Of a stretch of DNA of 59,420 nt, positions 17,747-27,100 are shown in pieces. Made by a program: the position numbers and the translations under genes. Every line of letters starts with the position of its first letter. The first letter of the stretch is position 1. The notes beneath the pieces were generated by a model that saw nothing but the letters and a program-made list of their open reading frames with translations, did no database searches and had not been told where the DNA came from. The DNA is from Nocardia neocaledoniensis (GTDB taxonomy: Bacteria; Actinomycetota; Actinomycetes; Mycobacteriales; Mycobacteriaceae): positions 1 to 59,420 of the forward strand of contig NZ_JARWOJ010000417.1 of NCBI RefSeq assembly GCF_029868625.1, written 5' to 3'.

Positions 17747-19243
17747 GTGACGCCACGGTATGTCCTCGCCCTCGATCAGGGCACCACCTCGACCAGGTGC
17801 ATCGTGTTCGACCGGCACGCGCGGCTGGTGGGGCTGGCGCAGCGCGCGCACCGCCAGCGGTATCCGCGCTCGGGCTGGGTCGAGCAGGACGCGATGGAGA
17901 TCTGGCGGACGGTCGAGCGGATCGTGCCCGCGGCGCTGCGGGATGCCGGGATCACGGTCGAGCAGGTCGCGGCGATCGGGATCGCCAACCAGCGCGAGAC
18001 GACCGTGGTGTGGGATCGCGAGACCGGGATGCCGGTGCGACCCGCCATCGTCTGGCAGGACATCCGCACCGAGGAACTCGTCGAGAGGTTCCGGAAAGCG
18101 CCTGGTGCGCACCGGATCACCGAGCTGAGCGGGTTGCCACTGGCCACCTATTTCGCGGCGCCCCGGCTGCGGTGGCTGCTCGACCACGTCGAGGGGCTGC
18201 GGGCCCGCGCGGAACGGGGCGAGGTGCTGTTCGGGACCATGGAGTCCTGGCTGATCTGGAATCTCACCGGTGCGCACGTCACCGATGTCACCAACGCGGG
18301 CCGCACCCTGCTCATGAACCTGGCCACCCGCCAGTGGGACGCGGAACTGTTGCGGTTCTTCGACATTCCACGCGCCATGCTCCCCCGCATCGAGCCGTCG
18401 ACCGGCGATTTCGGGACCGCGCGCACGGTGGCGCCCGGGGTGCGGATCGCCGCCGCGCTCGGCGACCAGCACGCGGCGCTGTTCGGACAGACCTGTTTCG
18501 CGCCCGGCGAGACCGAATGCACCTACGGCACCGGCGGATTCCTGATGATGAACACCGGCACCGAACTGATCCGCTCCCGCCACGGACTGCTCACCACCAT
18601 CGGCTACCAGGTGGGTCCCGAGCCGGTGTACGCGCTCGAGGGGCCGATCGCGGTCACCGGATCGCTGGTGCAGTGGATGCGCGACATCGTCGGCCTGATC
18701 GCCACCGCGCCCGAAATCGAGACTCTCGCGAGCACGGTCGACGACAACGGCGGCTGCTACCTCGTTCCCGCGTTCTCCGGTCTCTACGCGCCGCATTGGC
18801 GCAGCGATGCCAGGGGGCTGCTGATCGGGTTGACCTCGTACGTCACCAGGGGGCACCTGGCGCGCGCGGTGCTGGAGGCCACCGCGTGGCAGACGCGCGA
18901 TGTCGTCGAGGCCATGAACGCGGACGCGGGGCTGCGGGCCGCGTCGCTGCGGGTCGCGGGCGGGATGGCGGCGAACAACCTGCTCATGCAGATCATCGCC
19001 GACGTGCTCGGTGTTCCGGTGATGCGCCCGCTGGTGACCGAGACGGTCTCGCTCGGCGCGGCCTACGCGGCGGGTCTCGCCGTCGGGTACTGGCCGGATC
19101 TGCAAGGGCTGCGCGGTAATTGGCGGGTGGCGGCGCAGTGGGTGCCGCGCGACGATCGAGCGGTCCGCGACGAGGAGTACGAGCGGTGGCAGCGGGCGGT
19201 GCAGCTCAGTGTGGGCTGGGCGCGCCCGGCGGTCGAACACTGA
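17747..19243 (+). CDS. glpK: Glycerol kinase, second copy
   Basis: 498-residue FGGY kinase with ALDQGTTSTRCIVFD (residues 8-22), NQRETTVVW, GTMESWLIWNLTG, GDQHAALFGQ and AGGMAANNLLMQII motifs, all compatible with activity. It is a clearly diverged paralogue of the glpK at 15270-16787, not a recent duplicate. GTG at 17747 follows GGAACGGGAG. It lies 88 bases downstream of iclR in the same direction and may be co-transcribed with it. Whether both copies use glycerol or one has another polyol as substrate cannot be read here. Confidence 0.92.
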   Translation: MTPRYVLALDQGTTSTRCIVFDRHARLVGLAQRAHRQRYPRSGWVEQDAMEIWRTVERIVPAALRDAGITVEQVAAIGIANQRETTVVWDRETGMPVRPAIVWQDIRTEELVERFRKAPGAHRITELSGLPLATYFAAPRLRWLLDHVEGLRARAERGEVLFGTMESWLIWNLTGAHVTDVTNAGRTLLMNLATRQWDAELLRFFDIPRAMLPRIEPSTGDFGTARTVAPGVRIAAALGDQHAALFGQTCFAPGETECTYGTGGFLMMNTGTELIRSRHGLLTTIGYQVGPEPVYALEGPIAVTGSLVQWMRDIVGLIATAPEIETLASTVDDNGGCYLVPAFSGLYAPHWRSDARGLLIGLTSYVTRGHLARAVLEATAWQTRDVVEAMNADAGLRAASLRVAGGMAANNLLMQIIADVLGVPVMRPLVTETVSLGAAYAAGLAVGYWPDLQGLRGNWRVAAQWVPRDDRAVRDEEYERWQRAVQLSVGWARPAVEH

Positions 19244-19300
19244 TCCCGTGCGCCTGGCGAGGTTACGCTGCAAGAGTTCCGATCCGTCAGGAGGACGAAC

Positions 19301-19771
19301 GTGGCCGACATGCTGACCGGGCTCAGCGCCCGCGCGCTGCGTACCCGATGGCTGGTCCGCGCGCCCATCGTCCTCTATCGCACCGGGCTGGGTTTCCTGT
19401 TCGGGCGGTGGTTGCTGATGCTCGAGCATGTCGGCAGGCGCACAGGTGCGCGGCGGTACGTCGTCCTCGAGGTCGTCGAACGTCCGACGCCGAACCAGTT
19501 CGTGATCGTCTCCGGATTCGGCACCGGGGCGCAGTGGTACCGCAATGTCGTGGCCTATCCACACGTTCGGGTCTCGTGGTGGTTCCGGCGCCTGGTGCCC
19601 GCGCAGGCCACCCCGATGAGCGAAGCGGAATCGGCGCGGGCACTCGCGCAGTACGCCGAAGAGCATCCCCGTGCCTGGGACAAGTTGCGCGCCACCATCG
19701 AACGGGCGACGGGAACGCCAGTGAACACCCTGCCGATGATTCGGCTGCACCTGCGATCGGGTACCGGCTAG
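19301..19771 (+). CDS. Nitroreductase/quinone reductase family protein, F420 (Ddn)-type
   Basis: 156-residue split-barrel protein of the DUF385/Ddn family, which includes deazaflavin (F420)-dependent nitroreductases and quinone reductases of mycobacteria and relatives. The core LEHVGRRTGARRYVVLEVVE (about residues 41-60) and the following GFGTGAQWYRNVVAYP are the recognisable family segments. GTG at 19301 has GGAGG eight bases upstream. Physiological substrate unknown. Confidence 0.85.
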   Translation: MADMLTGLSARALRTRWLVRAPIVLYRTGLGFLFGRWLLMLEHVGRRTGARRYVVLEVVERPTPNQFVIVSGFGTGAQWYRNVVAYPHVRVSWWFRRLVPAQATPMSEAESARALAQYAEEHPRAWDKLRATIERATGTPVNTLPMIRLHLRSGTG

Positions 19772-19937
19772 CCTGCCACCCGCCAGGTCTGTTGCCGGAC
19801 GCGTGGATGCGGTGCCCGGGAACTGAACCGGCGCGGAAGACCGGCGGTCACCGTCGCGGCCCGGTCGAACATCGCCATCGGTACTCCGCCACCCGGCAAC
19901 AACCCAACAGGTGATCAACACCGCCGGGTTTGAGACC

Positions 19938-20273
19938 TCATGTGAAGAGGTCGTCCGCTGACGTCGCGGTGAGGGCTTGCTGGAGCCAGCCTTCGAGTCG
20001 GGCGAGGTCGGTGCACTCCGCGAGTTGAGCGCGCTGGGCAGCCGACAGCTCGATGCCACGACCCGTCAGCACTGTCAGCACAGAGCCGGCGATGCCCTCC
20101 GCACGGCCCTCCGCACGGCCTTCCGCACGGCCCTTCGCTCGGCCCTCGGCAAGGCCCTGTTCCACGTACTTGGTGGCGATGCGGCCGTGGTACTCGGGAG
20201 AGCGTGCCATCAGGTCCTCCAGACGTCGGCTTGCCGCGGTGGTCAATGTCTCGTCGACCAGGTCGATATACAT
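19938..20273 (-). pseudogene. C-terminal remnant of an Rpn/PD-(D/E)XK transposase-like protein
   Basis: The 111-residue ORF matches only the last third of the actinobacterial RpnC-like family as I know it: YIDLVDETLTTAASRRLEDLM, an Ala-Glu-Gly-Arg repeat (AKGRAEGRAEGRAEG), and a closing helical segment ending ATSADDLF. The nuclease domain that should precede it is missing, and the frame is closed by a TAG only about ten codons upstream of the ATG. It lies just beyond the MFS terminator hairpin with no visible promoter, so I treat it as a truncated gene. Twelve-base tandem units encode the AEGR repeats at about 20090-20160. Confidence 0.6.
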
Positions 20274-20328
20274 TTTCGTAGCTCGGCATGCGGGGGAAAC
20301 CTATAGCCGATGAACATGGTGTCGAAAT

Positions 20329-20350
20329 TGTCGCGGCGTGTTGCGCGACA
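20329..20350 (-). terminator. Hairpin after the MFS gene
   Basis: TGTCGCG (20329-20335) and CGCGACA (20344-20350) form a seven-pair stem with an eight-base loop, 48 bases beyond the MFS stop. On the minus strand it is followed by AATTTCG. Confidence 0.45.
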
Positions 20351-20397
20351 CGGCTTTTCGGCGACCTTGCCGGCAACGGTGAGGACCCCGGGGTCGG

Positions 20398-21615
20398 TCA
20401 GCGCGACGCGCTGCGGCCCACCCACACCGTGACGGTGAACAGCGCGACGCCGAGAACGGCCAGCAGGGCGCCGACGGCGGCCGGGGCGGTGTAGCCGAGG
20501 CCCGCGGCGATGACGAGGCCGCCCAGCCAGGCGCCCGCGGCGTTGGCCATGTTGAGGGCGGCGTGGTTGAGGGCGGCAGCTAGGGTCTGGGCGTCGGCGG
20601 CCACGTCCATGAGTCGGGTCTGCAGGCCGGGGGCCAAGGCCGCGCCGGACGCGCCGACCAGGAACGCGCCGATCGAGGCGGTGATCGGGTTGTGGGCGGC
20701 CAGGACGAAGCCGGCGAGGATCACCACCATCGCGAGCAGGGCGGCGAAGATCGACCGATCGACGCCTCGGTCGGCCAGGACGCCGCCGAGGATGTTGCCC
20801 GCGATCATGCCGAGACCGAACAGGGCGAGCACGACCGGGACCGCGCCGATCGGCATGCCTGCCACATCGGTCATGGTCGTGGCGATGTAGGTGTACACGG
20901 CGAACATGCCGCCGAAGCCGATCGCGCCGACGGCCAGCGTGAGCAGGACCTGCGGCCTGCGCAGCGCGCCGAGTTCGGTGATCGGATTGGTGATCTTCAT
21001 CCCGGACAGGTCCGGCACGAACCGCCACAGCGCGGCGACCGTCGCCACCCCGATCACGGCGACCACGACGTACGCGTCACGCCAGCCCAGATGCTGACCG
21101 AGCCAGGTCGCGCCGGGCACCCCGATCACATTGGCCACACTCAGCCCGAGCATCACCGCGGCCACCGCCTTGGCCCGCTGCCCGACCGGTGCCAGCGTCG
21201 CGGCGGCCAGCGAGGCCACCCCGAAGTAGGCGCCGTGCGGCAGGCCCGAGACGAACCTGGCCAGGGTGAGCGTCGCGAAGGTCGGCGCGAGTACGGTCGC
21301 CGCGTTGCCGACGGTGAAGGCCACCATCAGCGCGATGAGCAGCTTCTTGCGCGGCACCCGCGCGGCCAGCGCCGCGATCAGTGGCGCACCCACCACCACC
21401 CCGAGCGCGTACGCCGACACCGCGTGCCCCGCGGTCGGCTCGGAGATGGTGAAGTCGGCGGCGATATCGGGCAGCAGCCCCATGGTCACGAACTCGGTGG
21501 TGCCGATACCGAACCCACCCAGCGCCAGCGCGAGCATCGCCGGGACGTGCCAGCTCGTACGCGGCACTTCGACGCGGTCACCGGTGGCGAGGGAAGAAGT
21601 CACGCCTCCATGCAA
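20398..21615 (-). CDS. MFS transporter, DHA1 drug-efflux type
   Basis: 405-residue membrane protein with 12 predicted hydrophobic segments. GFGIGTTEFVTMGLLPDIAADF (residues about 34-55) is typical of AraJ/Cml-type DHA1 exporters. The loop with RVPRKK between TM2 and TM3, and LGLSVANVIGVPGATWLGQHLGWR near TM5, follow the drug:proton antiporter pattern. Start at 21615. Likely a proton-driven efflux pump for small molecules; the substrate is not known. Confidence 0.85.
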   Translation of the reverse strand: MHGGVTSSLATGDRVEVPRTSWHVPAMLALALGGFGIGTTEFVTMGLLPDIAADFTISEPTAGHAVSAYALGVVVGAPLIAALAARVPRKKLLIALMVAFTVGNAATVLAPTFATLTLARFVSGLPHGAYFGVASLAAATLAPVGQRAKAVAAVMLGLSVANVIGVPGATWLGQHLGWRDAYVVVAVIGVATVAALWRFVPDLSGMKITNPITELGALRRPQVLLTLAVGAIGFGGMFAVYTYIATTMTDVAGMPIGAVPVVLALFGLGMIAGNILGGVLADRGVDRSIFAALLAMVVILAGFVLAAHNPITASIGAFLVGASGAALAPGLQTRLMDVAADAQTLAAALNHAALNMANAAGAWLGGLVIAAGLGYTAPAAVGALLAVLGVALFTVTVWVGRSASR

Positions 21616-21726
21616 CGACCCCCACTCCCCGATCGCTACCCGCGCGGAGCGTGAGTTATCCCACCACCGACATCATGCGACGACCTCCCCACCCCGAATC
21701 CGCGCCGAAGGGCCCCGGAAAACGTG

Positions 21727-21780
21727 CGACCCGGCGAGTGGCCCGTGTTCTGGGGAGAACACGGGTGACTCACCGGGTCG
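21727..21780 (-). terminator. Long hairpin after icd
   Basis: Outer arms CGACCCGG and CCGGGTCG enclose GAGT/ACTC and a ten-base inner stem CCCGTGTTCT/AGAACACGGG around a GGGG loop. It lies 68 bases beyond the icd stop on its strand and before the MFS start, so it is the probable icd terminator. Confidence 0.75.
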
Positions 21781-21847
21781 GGTATCGACCTCACCGTCGG
21801 CCGGGCGCGGATCGCGCGCCGGGCGGCCGAGTGCGCGGGAGGTGGTG

Positions 21848-23068
21848 CTAGCGCTTCAGCGCGCGGGCCAGGTTGACGTCCAGGGCGCCGAGGAACTCCT
21901 CGGTGCTCAGGTAGCCCTGGTCGCCGCCGACGAGCAGCGCCAGGTCCTTGGTCATCTGGCCGCCTTCGACGGTCTTGATGACGACGTCTTCCAGCGCCTG
22001 CGCGAAGCCGATCACCTCGGGGGTGTTGTCCAGCTTGCCCCGGTGCTCCAGGCCACGGGTCCAGGCGAAGATCGACGCGATCGGGTTGGTCGAGGTCGGC
22101 TTGCCCTGCTGGTGCTGGCGGTAGTGCCGGGTGACGGTGCCGTGCGCGGCCTCGGCCTCACAGGTGCGGCCGTCCGGGGTGAGCAGCACCGAGGTCATCA
22201 GGCCCAGCGAGCCGAAGCCCTGCGCCACGGTGTCGGACTGCACGTCGCCGTCGTAGTTCTTGCACGCCCAGACGTAACCGCCCTCCCACTTCATGGAGGA
22301 GGCGACCATGTCGTCGATCAGGCGGTGCTCGTAGGTGAGGCCCGCCGCGTCGAACTCGGCCTTGAACTCGGCGTCGAAGACTTCCTGGAAGGTGTCCTTG
22401 AACATGCCGTCGTAGGCCTTGAGGATGGTGTTCTTCGTGGAGAGGTACACCGGGTAGTTCTGCTGCAGGCCGTAGTTGAACGAGGCCCGCGCGAAGTCCT
22501 CGATGGACTTCTTGAAGTTGTACATGCCCATGACGACGCCACCGTCCTCGGGCATCTTCACGACCTCGTGCACGATCGGCTCGCTGCCGTCCTCCGGCGT
22601 GAAGGTCAGCGTGACGGTGCCCGCCTCGTAGACCTTGAAGTCGGTGGCGCGGTACTGGTCGCCGAACGCGTGACGGCCGATGATGATCGGCTTGGTCCAA
22701 CCGGGCACCAGGCGCGGCACGTTGGAGATGATGATCGGCGCACGGAAGATGGTGCCACCCAGGATGTTTCGGATGGTGCCGTTGGGCGAGCGCCACATCT
22801 TCTTGAGGCTGAACTCCTTCACCCGCGCTTCGTCGGGGGTGATGGTGGCGCACTTCACGCCCACGCCGTGCTTCTTGATGGCGTTCGCGGCGTCGACGGT
22901 GACCTGGTCGTCCGTCTTGTCGCGGTACTCGATGCCGAGGTCGTAGTACTCGAGGTTCACGTCGAGATACGGGTGGATCAGCTTGTCCTTGATGAACTGC
23001 CAGATGATCCGGGTCATCTCGTCGCCGTCGAGTTCTACGACGGTACCTTCAACCTTGATCTTGGACAT
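21848..23068 (-). CDS. icd: NADP-dependent isocitrate dehydrogenase
   Basis: 406-residue homodimeric-type enzyme of the citric-acid cycle, converting isocitrate to 2-oxoglutarate and CO2 with NADP. Substrate-binding SPNGTIRN (about residues 94-101) is complete, as are the metal-site aspartates in RLIDDMVASSMKWEGGYVWACKNYDGDVQSD. The NADP segment EAAHGTVTRHYR (about 307-318) is also present. Length equals that of the mycobacterial Icd1 class. ATG at 23068. A nine-base inverted repeat lies about 82 bases upstream. Confidence 0.97.
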   Translation of the reverse strand: MSKIKVEGTVVELDGDEMTRIIWQFIKDKLIHPYLDVNLEYYDLGIEYRDKTDDQVTVDAANAIKKHGVGVKCATITPDEARVKEFSLKKMWRSPNGTIRNILGGTIFRAPIIISNVPRLVPGWTKPIIIGRHAFGDQYRATDFKVYEAGTVTLTFTPEDGSEPIVHEVVKMPEDGGVVMGMYNFKKSIEDFARASFNYGLQQNYPVYLSTKNTILKAYDGMFKDTFQEVFDAEFKAEFDAAGLTYEHRLIDDMVASSMKWEGGYVWACKNYDGDVQSDTVAQGFGSLGLMTSVLLTPDGRTCEAEAAHGTVTRHYRQHQQGKPTSTNPIASIFAWTRGLEHRGKLDNTPEVIGFAQALEDVVIKTVEGGQMTKDLALLVGGDQGYLSTEEFLGALDVNLARALKR

Positions 23069-23380
23069 GGATCTTCGTGTCCTCCTAGGATGGTGCCCTC
23101 ATTGCACGGCCAGGCGAACACGCTTGTGAGCGGACCCCAGCTGTTCCAACAGACAACGTATATGCCCCGCGTTGTCTGCGGGACGTGTGGTGCAAACAAG
23201 ACGAGCGTACTGCTGCCCCCGCCCTCACCGCGACGGGAGGGCCCGCTGTGCGGGACTCCACGAAGTTACCCCGCCGGGAGCCCGGGCCGACACCCGCTCC
23301 GCGTACCCGCGAGTAATGACGGAACCGCGCAGGCAGCGGATGGCAAACGGGTCGCAAGTGGGCGGGCCCACGCTCGGGTG
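23069..23380. promoter_or_regulatory. icd promoter region with an inverted repeat
   Basis: 312-base gap between the divergent icd and hemerythrin genes. The only structure I see is a perfect nine-base inverted repeat CAGACAACG (23150-23158) and CGTTGTCTG (23170-23178) with an 11-base spacer. On the icd strand the spacer contains a possible -10 (TATACG), so a bound protein would block or contact the icd promoter. The rest, about 23180-23380, shows no gene or repeat that I recognise. Confidence 0.45.
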
Positions 23381-24073
23381 GTGACCGACATATCCCCGAC
23401 CCCGAACCTGCTCGGCATCCGGCTGGCCCATCGCGCCATGCTCGCCGATACGTCCCGCTTCGCCAGTCTCGCCCGCGAGCTCGCCGGTGGGCAGTGCCCG
23501 CGCCGGCGGGCGCGCGCGGTCGCCGACCACCTCGGCCTGCTGTGCGATTCCATCCACCATCACCACCGGATCGAGGACGAGGTCCTCTGGCCGATGCTCT
23601 CCGCCGCCGCGGGCGATGCGGTCGATCTGCGTGAACTCACCGACGACCACGCCCAGCTCGACCCGATGCTGGCCGAGATCAGGGCCGCCTGCGCCGACCT
23701 GGTCGCCGGCCGGTCCACGGCGGCCGCGCACCTCGCCGAGCAGCTGACCCGCCTGCACACCGTGCTCGACGAGCACATCGCCGACGAGGAGCGGACCGTG
23801 TTCCCGATCGTCACCGAGTACCTGAGCCCCGCGCGCTGGGACGAGGTCGAGGCGGCCGCCCGCGGCGGTGCGGTGCTGAGTTTCGAACTGCCCCGCATGA
23901 TGGCTGTCTGCACGCCCGCCGAACGCGCCGAGGTGCTGCGCGAAGGTGGGCTGCCGGTGCGCGCGATGCTGGCGGTGTTCGGGGCGCGGTATCGCAGGCG
24001 GGAGCGGGTGCTGGCGGGAAGCTGCGGGTTGCGCGGGCGGCGGCGCAGGTGGGCTTGGACGCTGCCCTCGTAG
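23381..24073 (+). CDS. Hemerythrin HHE domain protein
   Basis: 230-residue protein with a four-helix hemerythrin domain in residues about 8-150. Candidate di-iron ligands are His in LAHRAML, the HHHHRIEDE motif, DDHAQLD and DEHIADEE, all in the expected order. Such proteins bind oxygen, nitric oxide or peroxide at a non-haem di-iron centre. The C-terminus (about 170-230) is basic and not part of the domain. GTG at 23381 is chosen because the domain begins shortly after it; the start is not certain. Confidence 0.82.
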   Translation: MTDISPTPNLLGIRLAHRAMLADTSRFASLARELAGGQCPRRRARAVADHLGLLCDSIHHHHRIEDEVLWPMLSAAAGDAVDLRELTDDHAQLDPMLAEIRAACADLVAGRSTAAAHLAEQLTRLHTVLDEHIADEERTVFPIVTEYLSPARWDEVEAAARGGAVLSFELPRMMAVCTPAERAEVLREGGLPVRAMLAVFGARYRRRERVLAGSCGLRGRRRRWAWTLPS

Positions 24074-24186
24074 TTCGGGCGGCGCGGGTGCTGCGCTCAG
24101 ATCGGGGCGGCACGAGAGGGCGTGGGATGGCGGCCCGAGCGGGATGATGCCGCTGGCTGCGGGATCGCGGGCGCGAAAAGTGACCC

Positions 24187-27100
24187 TCAGGCGAGCGGTG
24201 CGCCGGTTCCGTCGAGGGCGTCCAGCTCGGTCGCCAGATCGGCGAGGACCCGCTCGGCGGCGGCGCGGTGCCGGGATGCGGCGGCGTGGTCGCCCAGCCT
24301 GTCGGCCAGTTCGGCCAAGACCGTGTCGACGGGGCCGAAAGCGACCGACCCGGAATCCATGCCCGCGATGGTGCCCGCCCTCGGCAGCAGGTCCCGGTAG
24401 AGCCGCTCGGCCGCCTCGACGCTGCCGATCCGGGCGACCACCCTGGCCTCGAACGCCGACATCGCGCCCCAGTAGTAGTCGCGCAGGACCTCGGTGCCCG
24501 CGGCGAGGACGGTGCTCGCGCGCTCGGTGTCGCCCGCGTCGAGCAGCGCCAGGGCGTACACATAGCTGATCGCGTGCGGTGCGGCCGCGTAGAGCTGGGC
24601 GTACCCGTCCAGGCCGGGGGCCAGGTCGCCGCGCGCCCACCCGGTCATCATGCGGGCCAGCAGGACCAGTTCGGCACCGTTGGCGTTGCCCGCGGCGATC
24701 ATCTTGGCGCTCAGGTCGGCGTCGATCGCCTCGGCCGTCGCCAGGTCGCCGCGCAGGACGGCGAGGACGGCCAGGTGCGCGGTGGAGACGACCAGCAGCG
24801 GGCCGAGCTGTCCGCCCTCCGCGCAGTCGAGCGCCTCCGCGATCTCCGACCGCGCGTCGACGAGCCTGCCCGCGCCCGAGGCGACGAGAAAACGCAGGAA
24901 ATGCGCGATGGCCTGATACTCGGGGAGGCCGGCGGTGGTCGCCACGCGCAGCAGTTCGTCGGCCAGCTCGCCGCGTTCCGACCACAGATCAGGGCCGAGG
25001 GCGACGAAGGCCCTGGCATTGAGCGCCGCGCACAGCAGTTCGGGGTCGCTTAGCTCGCGCGCGGTGCGCACCGCCTCGGCCGAGCAGGCGAACGCGCGCG
25101 GGTTGTCGAACCCCTCCACGGCGAACACGGTGGTGACGAGCAGCCGGACGCGCAGGTCCGGCGCGGTGGTGCGGTCCAGCGCGGACGCGAGATCGACCGA
25201 GATGTCGGAGTCGGGCAGACCACGATCCCGGCTGGTCCAGATCGTGGGAGCGCGCCAACAGGTGAGGACGGCCACGACGGGGTCGGTGTCGATCCCGGTG
25301 TCGGCGGAGGTCGCCGCGTCCGCCGGACGATCGCCTGTCCGCGCCGCATCGCGGTCGTGTGTCCGCTCAGGGTCGGTGGGCATCAGTGCGCGAGCGATGG
25401 CCAGGGTTTCGGTGCGCAGCCGGCGGGCCTGCTCGTCGTTGCCGCCGTAGGCGAGGGCGTTGATCAGCGCGCAGCGCGTGGCGAGGGCGGCCAGGCGGTC
25501 CGGGCGGGTGGCCGCGGGGCTGTCGTGGCCGGCGCGGGCGTGCAGTTCGAGAGCCGCGCGCCACAATGGCTCGGCGTCCTGGTGGGCGCGGCCGGCGGTG
25601 CGCCTGCGCGCGGCGGCGAGGACGTAGCGCAGGGCGTGGGTAGCCGTCGAGGAGCCCGCCCCGGCGATGGCGTGGTGCGCCATCGCGTCGAGCACGACCG
25701 TGTCGAGGACGGGCTCGAGGTCGACCCGGGCAGCGCCGGTGCGTCGTTCGAGGAGTTCCAGGGCGGCCCAGTGCAGGCGGGCGCGGCGGAGGGTGGGGAT
25801 GTCGCCGTAGACCGCGTCGCGAATCAGGGCGTGGGCGAAAGTGATTCGGTCGGTGTCGACGATACGGACGAGACCGGCGACCGTGACGGTGTCGACCAGG
25901 TCGATCAGGGTGTCCTCCGGTTCGGCGGTCAGGGCGAGCAGGGTGTCGAAGTCGATGTCGTCACCCCAGACCGCGGCCAGCCGTAAGGCGCGGGCGGCGC
26001 CCGCGGGCAGCCGGGCGATCCGGCGGTGCAGCACGGCTCGCACCCCCTCGGGCACGGCGCGCAGATCGCCCACCGCGGCCGCGAGCGTCGCGACCTCACG
26101 GACGAACAGTGGATTACCGGCGGTCCGCGCGCGCAGCCACTCGACCGTGTCGTCGTCGATGGACGCCAGCCCGGCGCGCTCCGCGACCGCGCGCACCGCC
26201 GCGCCGTCGAGCCCTTCCAGCACCAGCCGCCGGCCGGTCGACCCCGCGAGTGCCGCGGCGGTGGCCCGCACGCCCGCGTCGGCCTCCGACCCTCGCGCGG
26301 TGACCAGTACCAGCAACGGCCGCCGTGTCAGCCACGCCACCACCTGCCGCAGGATCTGCAAGGTCGCGCTGTCGGCCCGGTGAACGTCCTCGAGCACCAC
26401 CAGCAGCGGCCCCCCAGTCAGGCGCCGACCACACACCTGCGCCACCTCCCGCGCGATGGCGAACGGCCCTGCCTGCGCCCCGACACCTTCCGCCGCCGGC
26501 ACGAGCGCACCCGTCCCGGCCTGCGCCCCGACATCCGCCGCCCACACGAGAGCACCCGGCCCCGCCTGAGCCCCGGTGCCATCCGCCACCGCGCCCGACG
26601 GGTGCGCGCGATCGTCTCGACCGGTGGTGGTCCGCGCCCGCTCATCGCTCGACGGCAACCCGCCCGGCATCACGGACAGACCGGCGACTCGCTCCGCCGG
26701 CTCACGCGCGCCGGGCACGTCGTCGCTCGCGGAGTCGCCCATTCGCGAACCGGAGTCCGTCGGCTCCCCGCCGAACCACACCGCTCCCAGCTGATCCGGC
26801 CCCGGCAAGGTCCCGGCCGCCGGCGCGGACGAGCCCGGAGACGTCGGCGCCGCCGGATCGAGACCGCGCCGGTGCCGACCCTGATCCGGATGGTCGCCGC
26901 CGAGACCGTCCAGCAGGTGCACCCAGGCCCAGGCGGCGGGAGCGCCGTCGACCTCGGGACAGGATGCGCTCGCCACCGTCCATCCGTCGGCGGACAGGGC
27001 CGCGGCCAGCACCTCGACCTGCGTCGATTTGCCCGCGCCCGCTTCGCCTTCCAGCCACACCACCCGCGCGCGTCCGTGCGCGACCACCGCCGCGGCCTCG

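Noticed and set aside
20090..20160. Tandem 12-base units as a CRISPR or satellite array
   Set aside because: They are contiguous, imperfect, coding in frame for AEGR units, and have no spacers.
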